DNA from: Peltaster fructicola
Taxonomy: Eukaryota; Ascomycota; Dothideomycetes
Direction: 5' to 3'
Length of the DNA stretch: 64,000 nt
NCBI GenBank assembly: GCA_001592805.2
Contig: CP051139.1
Coordinates: forward strand, 1,984,001-2,048,000
Shown piece after piece: positions 33,658 through 46,200 of this stretch. The notes beneath the pieces are model-generated. The model worked only from the letters and a program-made list of their open reading frames with translations, did no database searches and was not told the DNA's origin. Within the stretch, counting starts at the first letter, position 1. Each line of letters opens with the position of its first letter. The position numbers and the translations under genes are program-made.

Positions 33658-35171
33658 CTACGACACCTCTAGCACTTCCTCCGCGTCTTCGCCGTTAACA
33701 ACGTCCTCTGACGCTCGTCCTCCAGCACCAACCCGCTTCCTGAAGTTCTCAACGTAGTATAGAAACTCATCAAGTCCTTTCTCTTTGTGCATCGTTGTTT
33801 TCTCCTCGTTCAGCTTCGTCACTGCGTCTCTTGTGTTGTCACGCAGCTTCAGTACAGTCGTGTAGTTCTGTTCCTCAAATGTGTATTCTAGGAGTCGCTG
33901 CTTCGAGGAAGTGCGCACGTCGAAAGACACAACTAGGCCGTCCGAGAGGCCTATGAAGTCGAGCGGTGTCTCTTCTGTCTTCATGACGTGAAGACCAAGA
34001 AGTCTGTCGCCTTCTAGTGTAACCGTAAGGATTGCATTGACATGTTCGCAAAGCACGAATATCATGTTCGTAGAGGTGGCAGGTCTACGCTTCATCCTGG
34101 GTAGACACATCATCTTGCTGACAGCCACTGTCTCCTTCTCGCCGTGTAGCTTTACGTACGAGTTGACCAATGTTTGCTTCAGCTCAATCTTGTCCTGCAA
34201 TTCGCAAGTGACCCAATCCCAGATACCCAGCCAGTCATCACCGCCACCACTGACGAGCAGTGTAGAGTCAGGTATTGGACAGAGCTTACTGATGAACTCT
34301 GTATGACCCCAGCAAAACCCTTCGATTATGTGGGCTTGTGGAGGAGCACGAGAGACTCGTATGTGTTCATCACGATCTGCAGTTATGATTCGACCTCCGT
34401 TCGACCTCACGTAGGTTAGATCAGTTAGCATGGATATGTGTCCGAGGAGAAGTTCGTGTTTGAAGTCCATTGCGTCCTTACGCTTGGTAAATATCTGCTG
34501 CCTCTGCTGGTTTTCCAGTGCCCGTCGGTTGCGCTGAGTGTGTACTGTCAATTCCGTCGCTGAGGGTGCGAATGTGGGCTGCTCTGCCTGTACTGCTGTC
34601 TGTGCTGCTGTCTGCTCGTCGTTGCCTGCTTGCTCCGGCTCCGGCATAAGTGGCAGAGAATAGACATCTCCGAACTTGTCTGCACAAAGAATCAATCCCT
34701 CCGTGGGCAGGACCTTCACAGCGCATGGTCTTTTCGGCATGCGTCTCTGACTTGACTCGGTGACCTTACCAAACTCATCTAAAGAGAGCACGTGGAGATA
34801 CTTGTTGTCTGTGACAACAACAAAGTCCTTATGCAGCTGGTTGACAGCCAGCAAGATGATGTTCGTGACTCTTGGGGCGTCATGTTCGAGTTTCTGTCTT
34901 TTCACTCGCCGACTATCCTCTTCCGGTACCTGAGAAGGTTCAGTTCTCGAATGTCAAGCACGTTGTTGGGATATGCTAGACAACCACACAAGAGAGCCTT
35001 CACAACTTGCCGACCTACCTGGTATGCATTCCACTCTGAGACAATTCGTTTCTTGTCCACTGAGGTGACAAGCAGTCTGGCGCCTGCAGTCGCAAGCAGA
35101 TATCGCTCGCGCTTGCCTTGTACAATGGTTTGCACTGTGCTTATGTTTGAGTAAGGCCAGATCATCGCCAT
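33658..35171 (-). CDS. TRM82: Trm82, WD40 non-catalytic subunit of tRNA m7G46 methyltransferase
   Basis: Model: exons 35171-35019 and 34929-33658, intron 34930-35018 (89 bp), 474 aa. It stabilises and activates Trm8 for N7-methylation of G46 in tRNA (human WDR4). The beta-propeller is visible as YLLATAGARLLVTSVD, NIILLAVNQLHKDFVVVTDNKYLHVL, RPCAVKVLPTEGLILCADKFGDVYSL, ELLLGHISMLTDLTY with RIITADRDEHIRVSRAPPQAHIIEGFCWGHTEFIS, and LLVSGGGDDWLGIWDW. The ADRDEHIRVSR...GHTEFIS block is diagnostic of Trm82. Head to head with RPP0 across 207 bp, which may allow joint control with ribosomal genes. Confidence 0.93.
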
Positions 35172-35378
35172 GGCTGCTTGTGTATGGCACAATTTTAGAA
35201 GCTTCACAAGGAAGTTATATGGTCGGCGTTTCGAGTTCGCCGACGCCAAGCCTCGCTTGAGATTCCGCTTTCACACGCACTGGGACAAATTTGAGTCGAG
35301 CGCATCAGAAGCGACCACTTCAATCACAATCAACATCAACAACTACACGCCTTAAAACACCTATACCGCAAAGACGCT

Positions 35379-36371
35379 ATGGGGGGCAAGACAGGAACCA
35401 AGGCCGTCTACTTCGACAAGCTCAAGGGCCTCCTTGAGGAGTACAAGAGCATCTTCATCGTCACAGTCGACAATGTCTCGTCGCAGCAGATGCACGAGAT
35501 CCGTATCGCCATGCGCGCTACTGGAGTCGTCCTGATGGGCAAGAACACTATGGTATGCGCGGTAATGCGATCACATTGGGTATGCTGACACACCGCACAG
35601 GTTCGTCGCGCCATCAAGGGATTCATCAACGACAACCCAGAGTACGAACGTCTTCTTCCTCACATCAAGGGCAACGTCGGATTCGTCTTCACCAACGCTG
35701 ACCTCAAGGAGACACGTGCAACCATTCTCTCCAACCGAGTTGCTGCTCCGGCTCGTGCTGGTGCCGTCGCTCCTGCTGATGTGTACGTCCCAGCTGGAAA
35801 CACTGGTATGGAACCAGGAAAGACCTCTTTCTTCCAGGCTCTTGGTGTTCCAACCAAGATCGCTCGTGGTACCATCGAAATCACCACTGACCTCAAGCTC
35901 GTCGAGGCTGGAACCAAGGTTGGTCCTTCCGAGGCTACCCTGCTGAACATGCTCAACATCTCTCCATTCACCTACGGTATGGGCATCTCGCAGATCTACG
36001 ACCAGGGCCAGACCTTCGAGCAGAGCGTTCTGGACATTGAGGAGTCTCAGCTCCTCAAGGCATTCAGCTCTGCAGTCAACACCATTGCCACCATCTCTCT
36101 CGCTCTCAACTACCCAACTCTTCCATCAGTCATGCACAGTCTTGTCAACAGCTACAAGAACGTCATCTCTGTCGCCATCGAGACCGACTACGAGTGGGAG
36201 AGCATCTCTGAGCTCAAGGATCGCATTAAGAACCCAGACAAGTACGCCTCAGCTGCACCAGTCGCTGCTGCCACGTCCGGCGATGCACCAGCTGCTGAGG
36301 CCGCCAAAGAAGAGGAGAAGGAAGAAGAGGAGGACGAGGACGAGGATATGGGCTTCGGTCTCTTTGACTAG
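35379..36371 (+). CDS. RPP0: 60S acidic ribosomal protein P0 (uL10)
   Basis: Model: exons 35379-35552 and 35601-36371, intron 35553-35600 (48 bp), 314 aa. It is the base of the ribosomal stalk, holding P1/P2 dimers and recruiting elongation factors. Core: [63 protein letters not shown] and NISPFTYGM. The C-terminal Ala-rich hinge leads to the acidic [15 protein letters not shown], the tail shared by all P-proteins. Codon choice is strongly biased to C-ending and preferred codons, as expected for a highly expressed gene. Confidence 0.97.
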
Positions 36372-36641
36372 AGGACCAGACACTCCACAACGACTAGGTA
36401 TACATTCAACGATGTCAATGTCACCACAACCTCACAACCTGAATCGTCTCTGCTCACTGGCAGCACACCAGTTGATCGCTTGGTACGTTTATCTGAACTA
36501 CCCTCCTTCGCCTGATGATACATTTTTAACCCTGAGCTCGCAATGCGGATCAAAACAGCAACAACACTCTAATTTTTTACTGACTCCAAATCGCTCTAAT
36601 CACTTCTATCCTGATTCATTAAGAATATCTGGCTGACGTTC

Positions 36642-37661
36642 TTAGAAATCCAATGCTACTCGAGACAGATCCACTCTGACCCAATGTACTGACCACTGTG
36701 CTTTGCCTCCGACACTCTCACACAACCTGCGACTCGCCTTGTTCTCGTGTGCTACATGGCCGTGACCATACCTCGATGCTCCTCCCTCAAAGAAAGCAGG
36801 CATCCGTTCTGTCAGCAGTTTGTGCGTCAACATCTTCGCAACGCCTCGACCTCTGTCCTTGGGCTCAACATGCAACGTCGACAAGCTACCGTCAACGCCG
36901 ATAAAGCCCCATGCGACTGGCATACGCGAGCCATAGGCGAACACACCCACTGATGGCACACTTTCCATTGTCTTTGGCTGTCTTCTGATGTTCGTTCGTG
37001 AGTTGACGAGTTCCATGTGCTCGGGAAGCAGTTCGCCCCATTGTAAGTCTGGCGGCAGCGGCGACACAGCTGGCAGATGGTCGTTATCAAAGAGATAAGT
37101 GAGGAATGGTACCTCGATGTGAGCGAACCTCGGGTTTAGTACATTGATCTTCTTGAGTAACGAGTACGTCCTCTCCTGAATCGAACCACACAGCATGATA
37201 TTGCCATCTTCAGCGTGTGCCATGTAATCGTCCGCCGAGAGGCCACTATGATCAAGGGTAGCCTGAGGAGAAGTCGTGACTGGATATGAGAATATCGATG
37301 GAGGTAGTGGCAAGGACTTGACCGTACTGAACAGAGCATGCAGTGTCTTTGCCGCAGCTCTCTCTGCGTACTCGTTCGAGGCTACTTCCCACTCGCCGAA
37401 CACCCAGAGTTCTGCCTCTGGTCGGCGCGATCGATCCAGGAAAGCGTAGCATCGAGGCTGTCCTTCGTCATTTGCGTTTGTGATCAAGTAGCTGGCGTCT
37501 TGAAAGTCTCCATACGATAGTCTGCCATACAGTGAAATGGCTAAGGAGTAGCACCGTGGCTGTCGAAGGTAACTCAATGCTTTGGTCAACTCTTCCTGGC
37601 CGCTCGGCGAGGAGAGGCAGAATGGCTGCATGATGTTGTTGATGTTCAGCAAAAGAGCCAT
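36642..37661 (-). CDS. GNAT-family N-acetyltransferase (FR47-like)
   Basis: Single exon, 339 aa. The C-terminal half has the GNAT acetyl-CoA loop LHVEPKDRGRGVAKMLTHKLL (the V-x-P-x-x-R-G-x-G-x-A pattern), preceded by the strand VAWGFIGVDGSLSTL and followed by the beta-bulge region VGGKAQWSVHWVRVD. The N-terminal half is an additional GNAT-like lobe, as in glycine-N-acyltransferase/FR47-like proteins. Substrate cannot be inferred. Tail to tail with RPP0 (270 bp). The first ATG is used; another at MQPFCLSS would shorten it by 10 residues. Confidence 0.82.
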   Translation of the reverse strand: MALLLNINNIMQPFCLSSPSGQEELTKALSYLRQPRCYSLAISLYGRLSYGDFQDASYLITNANDEGQPRCYAFLDRSRRPEAELWVFGEWEVASNEYAERAAAKTLHALFSTVKSLPLPPSIFSYPVTTSPQATLDHSGLSADDYMAHAEDGNIMLCGSIQERTYSLLKKINVLNPRFAHIEVPFLTYLFDNDHLPAVSPLPPDLQWGELLPEHMELVNSRTNIRRQPKTMESVPSVGVFAYGSRMPVAWGFIGVDGSLSTLHVEPKDRGRGVAKMLTHKLLTERMPAFFEGGASRYGHGHVAHENKASRRLCESVGGKAQWSVHWVRVDLSRVALDF

Positions 37662-37849
37662 TTCTGAAGGACATATGACTCTTCAGGTGGATCCACCTAC
37701 GCTATATCAGCCTTCACGACAGCAATTGTCGATGGTTTGGCCAGTTTCAATTTTGATCTTACGCTTGTATTGATCATGTGGTCTATGGATGTCTGCATAT
37801 CACTCATCACCTCGTCTAAGGATTCGTCTCCTCCATGCAAGCCGAGCAA

Positions 37850-39174
37850 TTACTGCGATGCACACTGCACACGCTCACCACCAGGGTGCTCCTCATCCTC
37901 ATCCAATGCCATACGACTTCTTGTGCCTTCTCGTGTAGGATCGACCTTCTCTAGCTGGTAGTCTTCTGTCATTGCATCGGGCGGAGGAATGTTTTGTGGT
38001 GTGCGTGCTGGTAGGACCGACTCGAGGGCTTTGATCTGTTGTGCTGACATCTGTGTTGCAAAACCGTCCTCGCCTGGTGGTCCTGTGATCGACTCTGGGA
38101 ACTTGACGTTGAACTGAATGTAGAGGTTTCCGAAATCGTGGTGACGGTATGATGGCATACCCTGTCCTCGAACGACTTTGAGCTCACCTGATGTATGTTA
38201 GCAATGATCAATGCTTTAGAAGGTTTAGACTCACCTGGTGCTATGCACTCTCCTGGCAAGACCTCGATAGTCAGCCATCGCTCATCAAGGTGCTCGACGT
38301 AGATAGCGCCTCCAGCTAGAGCAGTCAAAAGGTCGATCTCAGCGTGGTAGACAAGATCATCTCCTCTTCGCTCGAAACGCGAGTGTGGTTTCTGCTCAAT
38401 CTCGAACTGAACATCTCCAGGCTCAACACCAGGCATCTGGTCACCCTCGCCACGGAAGTCGATCTTTGTGCCACTTTGGACACCTCTGTCAACATGGACG
38501 TGCAGCACCTTTCGCTCGATCACGGTCTTCTTGCCGTTGCACTGCTTGCACTTGTCCTTCTCGCGGATCGTCTCTCCTTCACCGTTACAATCAGGGCAGA
38601 CTGTCTGGAATCGCTGTACCATCGGTCCGAGGTGTCTGGTCATGATCTTCATACCGGCGCCATTGCAGCCCATGCAAGTCTTCACGGCACCCTCTTTACC
38701 ACCTCGGCCATCACATTTCGAACAGATGATGCTCTTCTGAAGCGCAAGTTTCGAGACCTTGCCTCGGTAGATATCTTCCAGCGAGACCTTGTGAACGTGG
38801 TGGATTGTGCGAGCCTTCTTCGGTCCTTGCTCTCTCATACCTCCACCACCACCGAACATGCCACCAAAGCCTCCACCACCGCCGAAGAACTGTGCAAAGA
38901 GGTCCTCAGCAGCCATGCCACCGCCTCCTCCTGGACCGCCAGCCTCGATTCCTTTCTCTCCATACTGGTCGTAGATCTCTCGCTTCTGAGGGTCGTTCAG
39001 GACCTCGAAAGCCTGGCCGATATCTTTGAATCGTGCTTCTGCATCCGCGTCGCCAGGATTCTTGTCTGGGTGATTCTCGAATGCTTTCACTTTGTATTGC
39101 TTCTTGATGTGCGCCCCGCTACACGAGTAATCGGTGATACCAAGGGCCTCGTAGTATCGTGTCTCGACAGGCAT
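37850..39174 (-). CDS. YDJ1: Type I Hsp40 co-chaperone, Ydj1/Mas5 type
   Basis: Model: exons 39174-38235 and 38187-37850, intron 38188-38234 (47 bp), 425 aa. It delivers clients to Hsp70 and stimulates its ATPase. Order: J domain with H35-P36-D37, Gly/Phe-rich linker, and a zinc-finger region with four CxxCxGxG-type repeats (CSKCDGRG, CMGCNGAG, CPDCNGEG, CKQCNGKK). Substrate-binding beta domains follow. The protein ends in CASQ, a CaaX box for farnesylation, identical to yeast Ydj1, so it is probably anchored to ER and mitochondrial surfaces. The splice is essential: read-through of the intron gives a different, non-homologous C-terminus. The J-domain helix I-II loop (TDYSCSGAHIKKQY) is unusual. 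Confidence 0.95.
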
Positions 39175-40153
39175 CGTGAGGTGGTGTCAAGGTATGAATC
39201 GAGGAGTAGGGTTCGCGGCGTACACGCTGAGCAACAGATGGAAGGTCTTGTTTCACGGCAGGCGTTGGAATTAACTGTGGTGAAGTTGTGTTAGCAAGTG
39301 TTCCGGAAGATGAAAGATGCGACGTCCAGCCACAGCCTTGCGCCCTGTCTGCGCCTGAAGTATACTTCAAACTTACTTGCAAATGCGCTGTGAGCGTGTA
39401 TATCTTTTCGACAACTGCGCCGACGCACAAAGATGAGCCACTGTAGTTTGGATGCGATGATCCGTCGTAAGCAAGCAATTTCTGTGTTTCTTTAACGGTA
39501 GTCAAAGTAATGAGGGACCATCTTTTTAGGCGCACTGACACTCCTGCCACTTCGATCGGATTCTATGTGGCTCAGCATCAATCATCAGCCGCCTCAGCAC
39601 ATAGGAAGCCACATTGTCTTCCTCGAAGCTCTACACTGGCATCAACGCTCGAGTCTTGCTCAACATGTATCGCACGGCTCTTTAAGGAGAGTTGGCAATT
39701 GGCCAATGCGGACATTGTCCATCAAGCACTCTTTCTGACTGAGAAGAAGACATCATCAAGCTGTGCACGAGCATCGCGAGCCAAGTGAGCACCTGCGGCC
39801 ATTGCATACGACCAGAGCCTAGAGCGCAGACACGGGTATGATGCGACACATAACACTGACCTGCGCACTGATCTCAGCATCTAATATCGAGCAACGCTCA
39901 GAACAATGGCACAGATCGATGTATCGGCTATACAGGAGCTAAGCAGTAGATGAACCTGCACGCCTACGTCTCTTTGCTTCACTTCACTTCGCATGCTCAT
40001 GCATGGGAAGACCATTCACGTTCTGTTCACTTCATCACCCTTTTGATTTCACATGCGCAGCAGGGGTCTCCGAGACCTTTGAAAGCCTTTCACAACCTCT
40101 ATGCGCCAACTCGTCTTACTGTCACCCACTCTCGTTCCTCAGACTTCGCAATC
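39175..40153. other. Divergent intergenic region with Hsp40 promoter
   Basis: About 980 bp between the Hsp40 gene and an orphan gene. Small frames only. The left part contains a possible heat-shock element, listed separately. Confidence 0.5.
39301..39308. promoter_or_regulatory. Possible heat-shock element
   Basis: TTCCGGAA fits two inverted nGAAn units (TTCnnGAA), 127 bp upstream of the Hsp40 start. A third unit in register is not clear, so binding by Hsf1 is only a suggestion. Confidence 0.3.
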
Positions 40154-41527
40154 ATGTCCGACATGAGCCTCGAATCCTTCCCTCCTGACGAGCTCCGAGG
40201 GCCTGAGCGTTTGCGAGACCACGTCTTGCATTGGGCAGATGATGTATCCGACTTCAGACGGGCAACAGTAACAATCATCGAGGCTGCTGACCACGCTGTC
40301 ACTTTTCACAACAACCCTGTCCATCGTCAGTTCATCTACGGTGTTACCTCCATACTGCTCAATCGGGCACGCAGACTCGAGAACCTCCATGGCGTAGACG
40401 AGTTTCCTGTCGGCCAGAGCTCATCGTACGAAGAGACCACACTTAGATCACCACTTCTCCCGGCAGACAATCAGTGCTCTGGCAACAACTCTCCATCGCT
40501 TACAGCTGCAATTACACAGGCAGCCGCACCGCTAAATCGTCGCCTGAATGCCATCATGAACGGGGCCACTCACACCCCAGATCTTCGCATTGCCGGAGAA
40601 GTCACTCTGGGACATATCCTTTGCGCCGGTGCCAGATTCCTCGTCCAAGCTGGCAACGACGATGTAGCAACGAAGAGCGTCCTGGGGCTGGTATCTCACA
40701 TGTTCAATCATTCATCAATGGTTGACCTCGTGGATTTCATCAAGAGGTACAACGCGGAGATCCACAACGCATCTGTGCAGCAGTACGAGAGAGCTATCGA
40801 CGACGGTACTGCAGCTAAAATGACTTTCGATCAGAACTTGGATCTGGTCGCACACACCCTCCATAATGCCGACCGATATACCACCAAGCAAGACGAGAAT
40901 GTCCTCCGTTACATGCTGAATGTTGAGTATGCTGCATGTTTGTACGACAACGCCTTGTCCAGATCGACTGCCAGCGAGATGGCAGCCAACGACAGGATGA
41001 TCGGCGAGATCCGAGTTCGGGTTCGTGGTCCAGGAGCTGACTACCGCTCTGATGCGAACGACGCCATGTGCATGTTGACTTCTCGGAGCCACTCAAACTT
41101 GACTCCGCCAGAATACAAGAAGAAGGTCGACGACATCAGGTGCCACATTCGCAAAGGAAACATCCTCAGGGAGCTCCGTGACGCCTTTGGTGTGGGAAGC
41201 TGGGCATTGCTGCTCGGATACAGTTGGCCTGAAGAGTAAGTCATTCGTTCAAACTTTTCGATCTAATGAGCTGACACTTGACACAGGCTGCTCACTAACA
41301 GCTTGGAGAACACTATCGGAGCCATAAGAGTGATGGGCCAGACATGTTCCCGGATCCAGGCTGTCTTTGGACTCCTGGATACAGATCTCGTGGCCAAAGT
41401 CCACGGTGGACACACCATCTCCACGCCATTCGAACTGATCCGTCGTGTCGTCGTAGATGGTAACGAGTTCAGTCTATCCAACACCACTTGTGAGGTCCTG
41501 TTCCGCAGCGAGGTTCCTGGTGTCTGA
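40154..41527 (+). CDS. Unrecognised 440-aa protein
   Basis: Model: exons 40154-41235 and 41287-41527, intron 41236-41286 (51 bp, GTAAGT donor), phases close, 440 aa. I recognise no family. It starts MSDMSLESFPPDELRGPERL, is mostly helical-looking and soluble, with no signal peptide, membrane segment or repeat. A frame of over 1 kb and a clean splice into LLTNSLENTIGAIRV support a real gene. The frame is open upstream to 39950, but those residues are His/Ser-rich and look like leader, so the later ATG was chosen. With the SF1 helicase-like gene it forms a sparse region of lineage-specific-looking genes. Confidence 0.65.
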
Positions 41528-43262
41528 ACCACACGCGCTTCGTGTGCTACCCAGAGAAAGATCACCAGTACGTCACCCGAGCATCAGTCATTGTGAACGG
41601 GCAGCCTCTCTACCCACACATCAGCCCTGACATACATGGATCACTTGCTCCAACAGCAACATTGACGAGTATGAGCCTTGGAGGATCGACATGCAATACA
41701 GCGAGGAGCAGCTCTGAGAAGGACGGAAGATTCTATGATGATAACAATGCCGCGGTATTGCATGTTCAATCTGCTAGGCAGCCCAGACAGATGATAGTTT
41801 TGTATACACCCATCAATGTCCATACATAATGACAGTGATGATGACGATGTACGGTGCCTTGATGCGTTCCATTGTCATTGCATGTCTGACAAACATCGTA
41901 GCTATGGAATAGCGCCAAGATCTGTCGCGGCTATGCTGTGACTATAGCACAATAACCCTCACCTTTCTCGCCTTCACGGAGATCGTGTCTGCTTGAGATG
42001 TAGATGCCAGTCCGGCGGTATCGCTGCGGGCTACACTGCAGCATACAGCGCCTATACGTGAGTCCTTGAGCTATCCTGTCAAGAGGTCATCAGGACCAAG
42101 ACTTGAGAAGAGGTGTTGACCAACCCATGTCCTCGGTTGGCGGCAGACCGACTGTCCCGAGCGTACGCTGCACGAAGCAAACATACAGGTGTTTGCTTGC
42201 GGCTTTGAAACTTATACCGATCACTGATGTATAGGATCAGTGGCGATAGATGTTCTGCAGCAGTAAAGGAGGAGGCCATGGCGTAAGCAGAGCCGCATTC
42301 CAATGTAGGCTGAGATCGTCGGCGCTACTTGAACGGTAATTTCCTCTCAACCTCATGTGAGCTCAAAGACGCCCTCACCTCGTTTATTTCGCCCACAGCT
42401 TGTTGTCAGCCTTATGTTACCGAGCGTGAAAGTTCCATGCGGCAGTGATTGTTATGGGTCGAAGCGTGGGACGGTTCGACGCGATATCACTAAGCCTCAA
42501 GCCATACCGCGAATAAAGCGATTGTACACAATGTACAACTCCGTGTAAGTCTTCCTCCTTCCAGATCACAGTCTTGTTGATGAATGACAGTGCTCGGCCG
42601 CCTGGCGTGATGAGGTCGTGTGAAGATCTGGAGTCCATTGAGAGAACAGTGTCGTGCAATGCTGCGCCTTGTATCAGCATACGACAACGGCTTCGAGTCA
42701 AACGATAGTTTGTTACTCATACTGGACAGACCCTCCATATCTCTGCAGGAAGAGCGCGGACATACAGCTGCGAAGGACCGCAAGAGCAACGAGTGCACCA
42801 TCTGCTGCGACGTTGTCCGCGGCGAGAAGGGATCATCTCGAGAATGTCCCATAAGTGACTGAGAAGTTGTTCTTGAACGGTCAGTATATTCACTTTCTTC
42901 TTGCGCTATTGTGCTGAGTCACATGGCTGCTGCCTGTGTGCGCTGGTCTGTGCATTTCGTGTCATGCTCGACCTTTCACAGCTTTTCATTCATGCTACCT
43001 GTACGAGTTGTATCATTTTGCGACTTTCTTCCCACACATCATCTCTCGTCGAGAACGCAACTTCTACGACACAACATACACGAGCGCAGGCTTGTTCAGC
43101 GACAGCCAGTCACCCTCCATAAGTGGGCATTTCCACACGACAACTCTGCGGTCGCAAGAGCTTCCACGCCTTGCGACCAAACCCTCCCACTTCAGCATTC
43201 TGCACCACCAAGTACCAACAACACATTCGAGTTGAGCGGCGACAGTCACGCAGCGAGTGATC
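41528..43262. other. Gene-poor spacer
   Basis: About 1.7 kb without a supportable gene. A frame at 42620-42862 encodes CTICCDVVRGEKG, but it has no ATG and no splice partner. The last 300 bp is pyrimidine/CA-rich like a 5' leader of the next gene. Confidence 0.5.
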
Positions 43263-46200
43263 ATGGCAACCCAGATCAAGAATACGCCTGCGCCTAGCCA
43301 CATCAACAACGATAGATGGCGCGCCTACGAGCAGTACCTCCACAGAAACATTGACGAGCCACGCCCGCAACGTCAGTTACTCGACACACCAACGACAGTC
43401 GGCAACGTTCTGGTCGTACTCGACCACAAGAAACGTATGCCACCACTGTCCCACCGAAAGGGCAAGCAGACGAGCGTGCGCCTTGATGGTCTCACTGCAG
43501 AGACTTCTGGTGTACAGCGGCAAATGCTGTACGATGATGATCCATTTGCTGTAGGACAGCCTCCAGTCCTCATCAACGACATCGAAGGCATCGAGTTGCG
43601 CCCTGACGATCGGGCCACAAAGACTCGCGAAGTTCAAAAGTCTGGTGCTGAGGCACGACACGATTGGCAGCAGCGGAAGAAGCAAGCACTCGATGACATC
43701 AGGAAAGCCAACACAGGTGGCATCAGCTTCGACTTGAAGCAACAGGCAGTACGCCTCGCTGCACAAGACATGGACAAGGTCCAGTATAACCCCGGCTTCA
43801 GCTTCGGCTTCCAGCCAAAACTGCGGGCTGAGTTAGAACTCGACCTCAGCGCCTACGAGCCTCGCATTACCGTTGTCTACAAAGCCATTTGGGTTGATCA
43901 GACCGATCTCACACAGCAGAGAATCACAACAAAGGCACATTACTATGCTGGCAACATCAAGGACGTGAAGGACGCCATTGTAATCCGCAAGATCGAGTCT
44001 ATCAATGATTTCTCGCCAGAGGCCTATCCAGGATTTCTCGAAGCATACCCTGGCCTGACTCTCGAAAGTTTCACGTCTAAGCTCTCCACACGCGAGCTAT
44101 ACGAGGTGGAAATACAGGCCAACGGCTACAAGACTGGTGGTTGGGGCTTGAACCAATTCTTACCTGGTGACGTCTATGAGCGATGGGCTCCAGAATTTCT
44201 TGCTTTGCAAGGGCACTACAAGACTGATCACGTCGTCCGCGTGCTGGCGTCATCATTCTACCATCTCCAAATGTTCAACAGTGTCGTCGCAGCCATCGAC
44301 AAGCAGCGCCGCAATCCATCTACTGCGCAGTTCACCAACAAGCTCATCGAGGTAAGCGCTCTGCCACCCTACGTCCTGCGCCCAGAAGCGTCGTTCTCAA
44401 ATGGTGACGATATGCTCTACCGCACTTTCTGGGGTGCATACTCCGAGCTTGAGTACGCCGGAACTCTGCGCCGGCCACACAAGAACATCCAAGCTCGCTT
44501 CATCGTGTTCCGTGGTGGTGCTGAGGTCAAGCACGAAATGACTGCCAAGGGTAGAATCACGCGCTACTACGTTACGGAGATGCTCATGTTGCTCGATTCC
44601 GCCACTGCCGATCTAACCATCCCACAAGCTGGTCAAGATGCTGGACGGCATAGCGATGAAGACACTACCACCCACGAGTTCGCACGCCTCCGTGAGAACG
44701 ATAGTGTGAAGATACAGATCAAGAAATTGAACAACGACAACCACGACGGGCTCAACTGGGTGGGCAAGGTCAAGCCACGTCCAGGATTCGCCGATCCCAA
44801 AGACATCCCGATCTTCATCCACTCTCCGACTGAAGGCTTTGGCGAGCAAAAGCGACATCGCATCATGGATATCTCGCCGATTCTGGACTCTGTTGTGTTT
44901 GTCAAAGAACAGCTTGACAGCATAGAGAACGCGGCAGACCTGCTGAAGAAGACACGTCCAGTGCTCGTCAACATGTACCTTCGGGATAGGTCCAGAATGC
45001 TCAAGCGAGTCATCCATTGTGCTGATGTGATAGAAAAGACCTTCCGAGCAGAGCGCAGAGCTGCAGAGCGGAATGCAAGCACTACACACCTCGAGCAGCT
45101 CTACACGCACAACCGCTACGACAACCTACCAGTGGTCGACATGCTCGCCAAGATGCCACGTAAGGTCAAAGAGGAACTATATCAGGCTATGGACGGCCGT
45201 GAGGATCAACTGAGCATCCTAGACTACGTACGCAAACTCCCTGCCGGCCTTGGAATCTTCCACGGCCCTGCTGGAACAGGCAAAACCACTGCTGCACTCA
45301 CCATCTTCGCAGCTCGTTACAAGGCCTCGAAGTTGCCTGTGGAACCCTCTATCGATGATGGGCAGAGCTCTTGCAGCGATCTCATCGTCTTCAGTGACAA
45401 TGAGACTGATGTCACAACTGGCATGGACACCGAGTCTACTGGTTCCAGCGGTAACAGCACCGAGGTTTATCAAGATGCGCACGAGACGAACGAGCCTGAC
45501 GTTAACTCTGTCAGTGCCTCAATCAGGAAACTCCAAGCTCTATTCGTGGCACCTCTTCTCAACAGCGCAGATGAGATTGCTCTTGCCTCAGCCCCGAAAT
45601 TTCAAGGTCTGTTCGTCACGCCTCTCAATCAGAGCGCGGACGAGATCGCCCTCGCCATAGATGCGAAGCTCAAGGCTGTGGATCCTGCCGCCGTCACTGT
45701 CCGCCTCTTCGCCACGGCGACTGAGAAGGCAATCTTCTACCAGGCTGGGAAAGAGCATGAACTTGCCGCTCTTGTGACGACGCCCTCGCAGCGTGATCGC
45801 CTCAGACGATTAGCAACAAACCGCCAGCACTTCGGTAACGCTCTTGACGATGAAGACTTCGGGAACATAGTTTTCGACCTGCGGGAACTGGTCTTCGCCC
45901 ATTCGTTGCTGATGTATCAGCGGCGGGTGCAGACGCCACCGTTGATCTCCAACGACATCCGTGCCACTCGAGAGGGCATTGCGTTGTCCGCTGGTGCTCA
46001 GCTGATCATGCAAAGCGGCATACTCGCGGAGTCACCAGTGTCCAGCGACTCGGGAATGATCAGACTTCGGGGTATGTTCATCAATTGGTTCGTCCGAGGG
46101 CATGAGATGGACGACAGAGACTGCGAGGAATTCGGCGGACTTCTTCGCGAGTGTATGCACCTGGTCCTTCAAAACGCCGATGTCGTGGTCTGCACACATG

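Noticed and set aside
37969-38234. C-terminal extension of the Hsp40 frame by intron read-through
   Set aside because: The in-frame continuation is Ser/His-rich and non-homologous. Splicing at 38188-38234 restores the Ydj1 C-terminal domain and CASQ end.
38344-39294. A 316-codon plus-strand frame
   Set aside because: It is antisense to the Hsp40 gene, whose homology is unambiguous.
42620-42862. Frame with CTICCDVVRGEKG, suggestive of a RING finger
   Set aside because: Only one Cys pair, no ATG, no further zinc ligands and no splice partner in the region.
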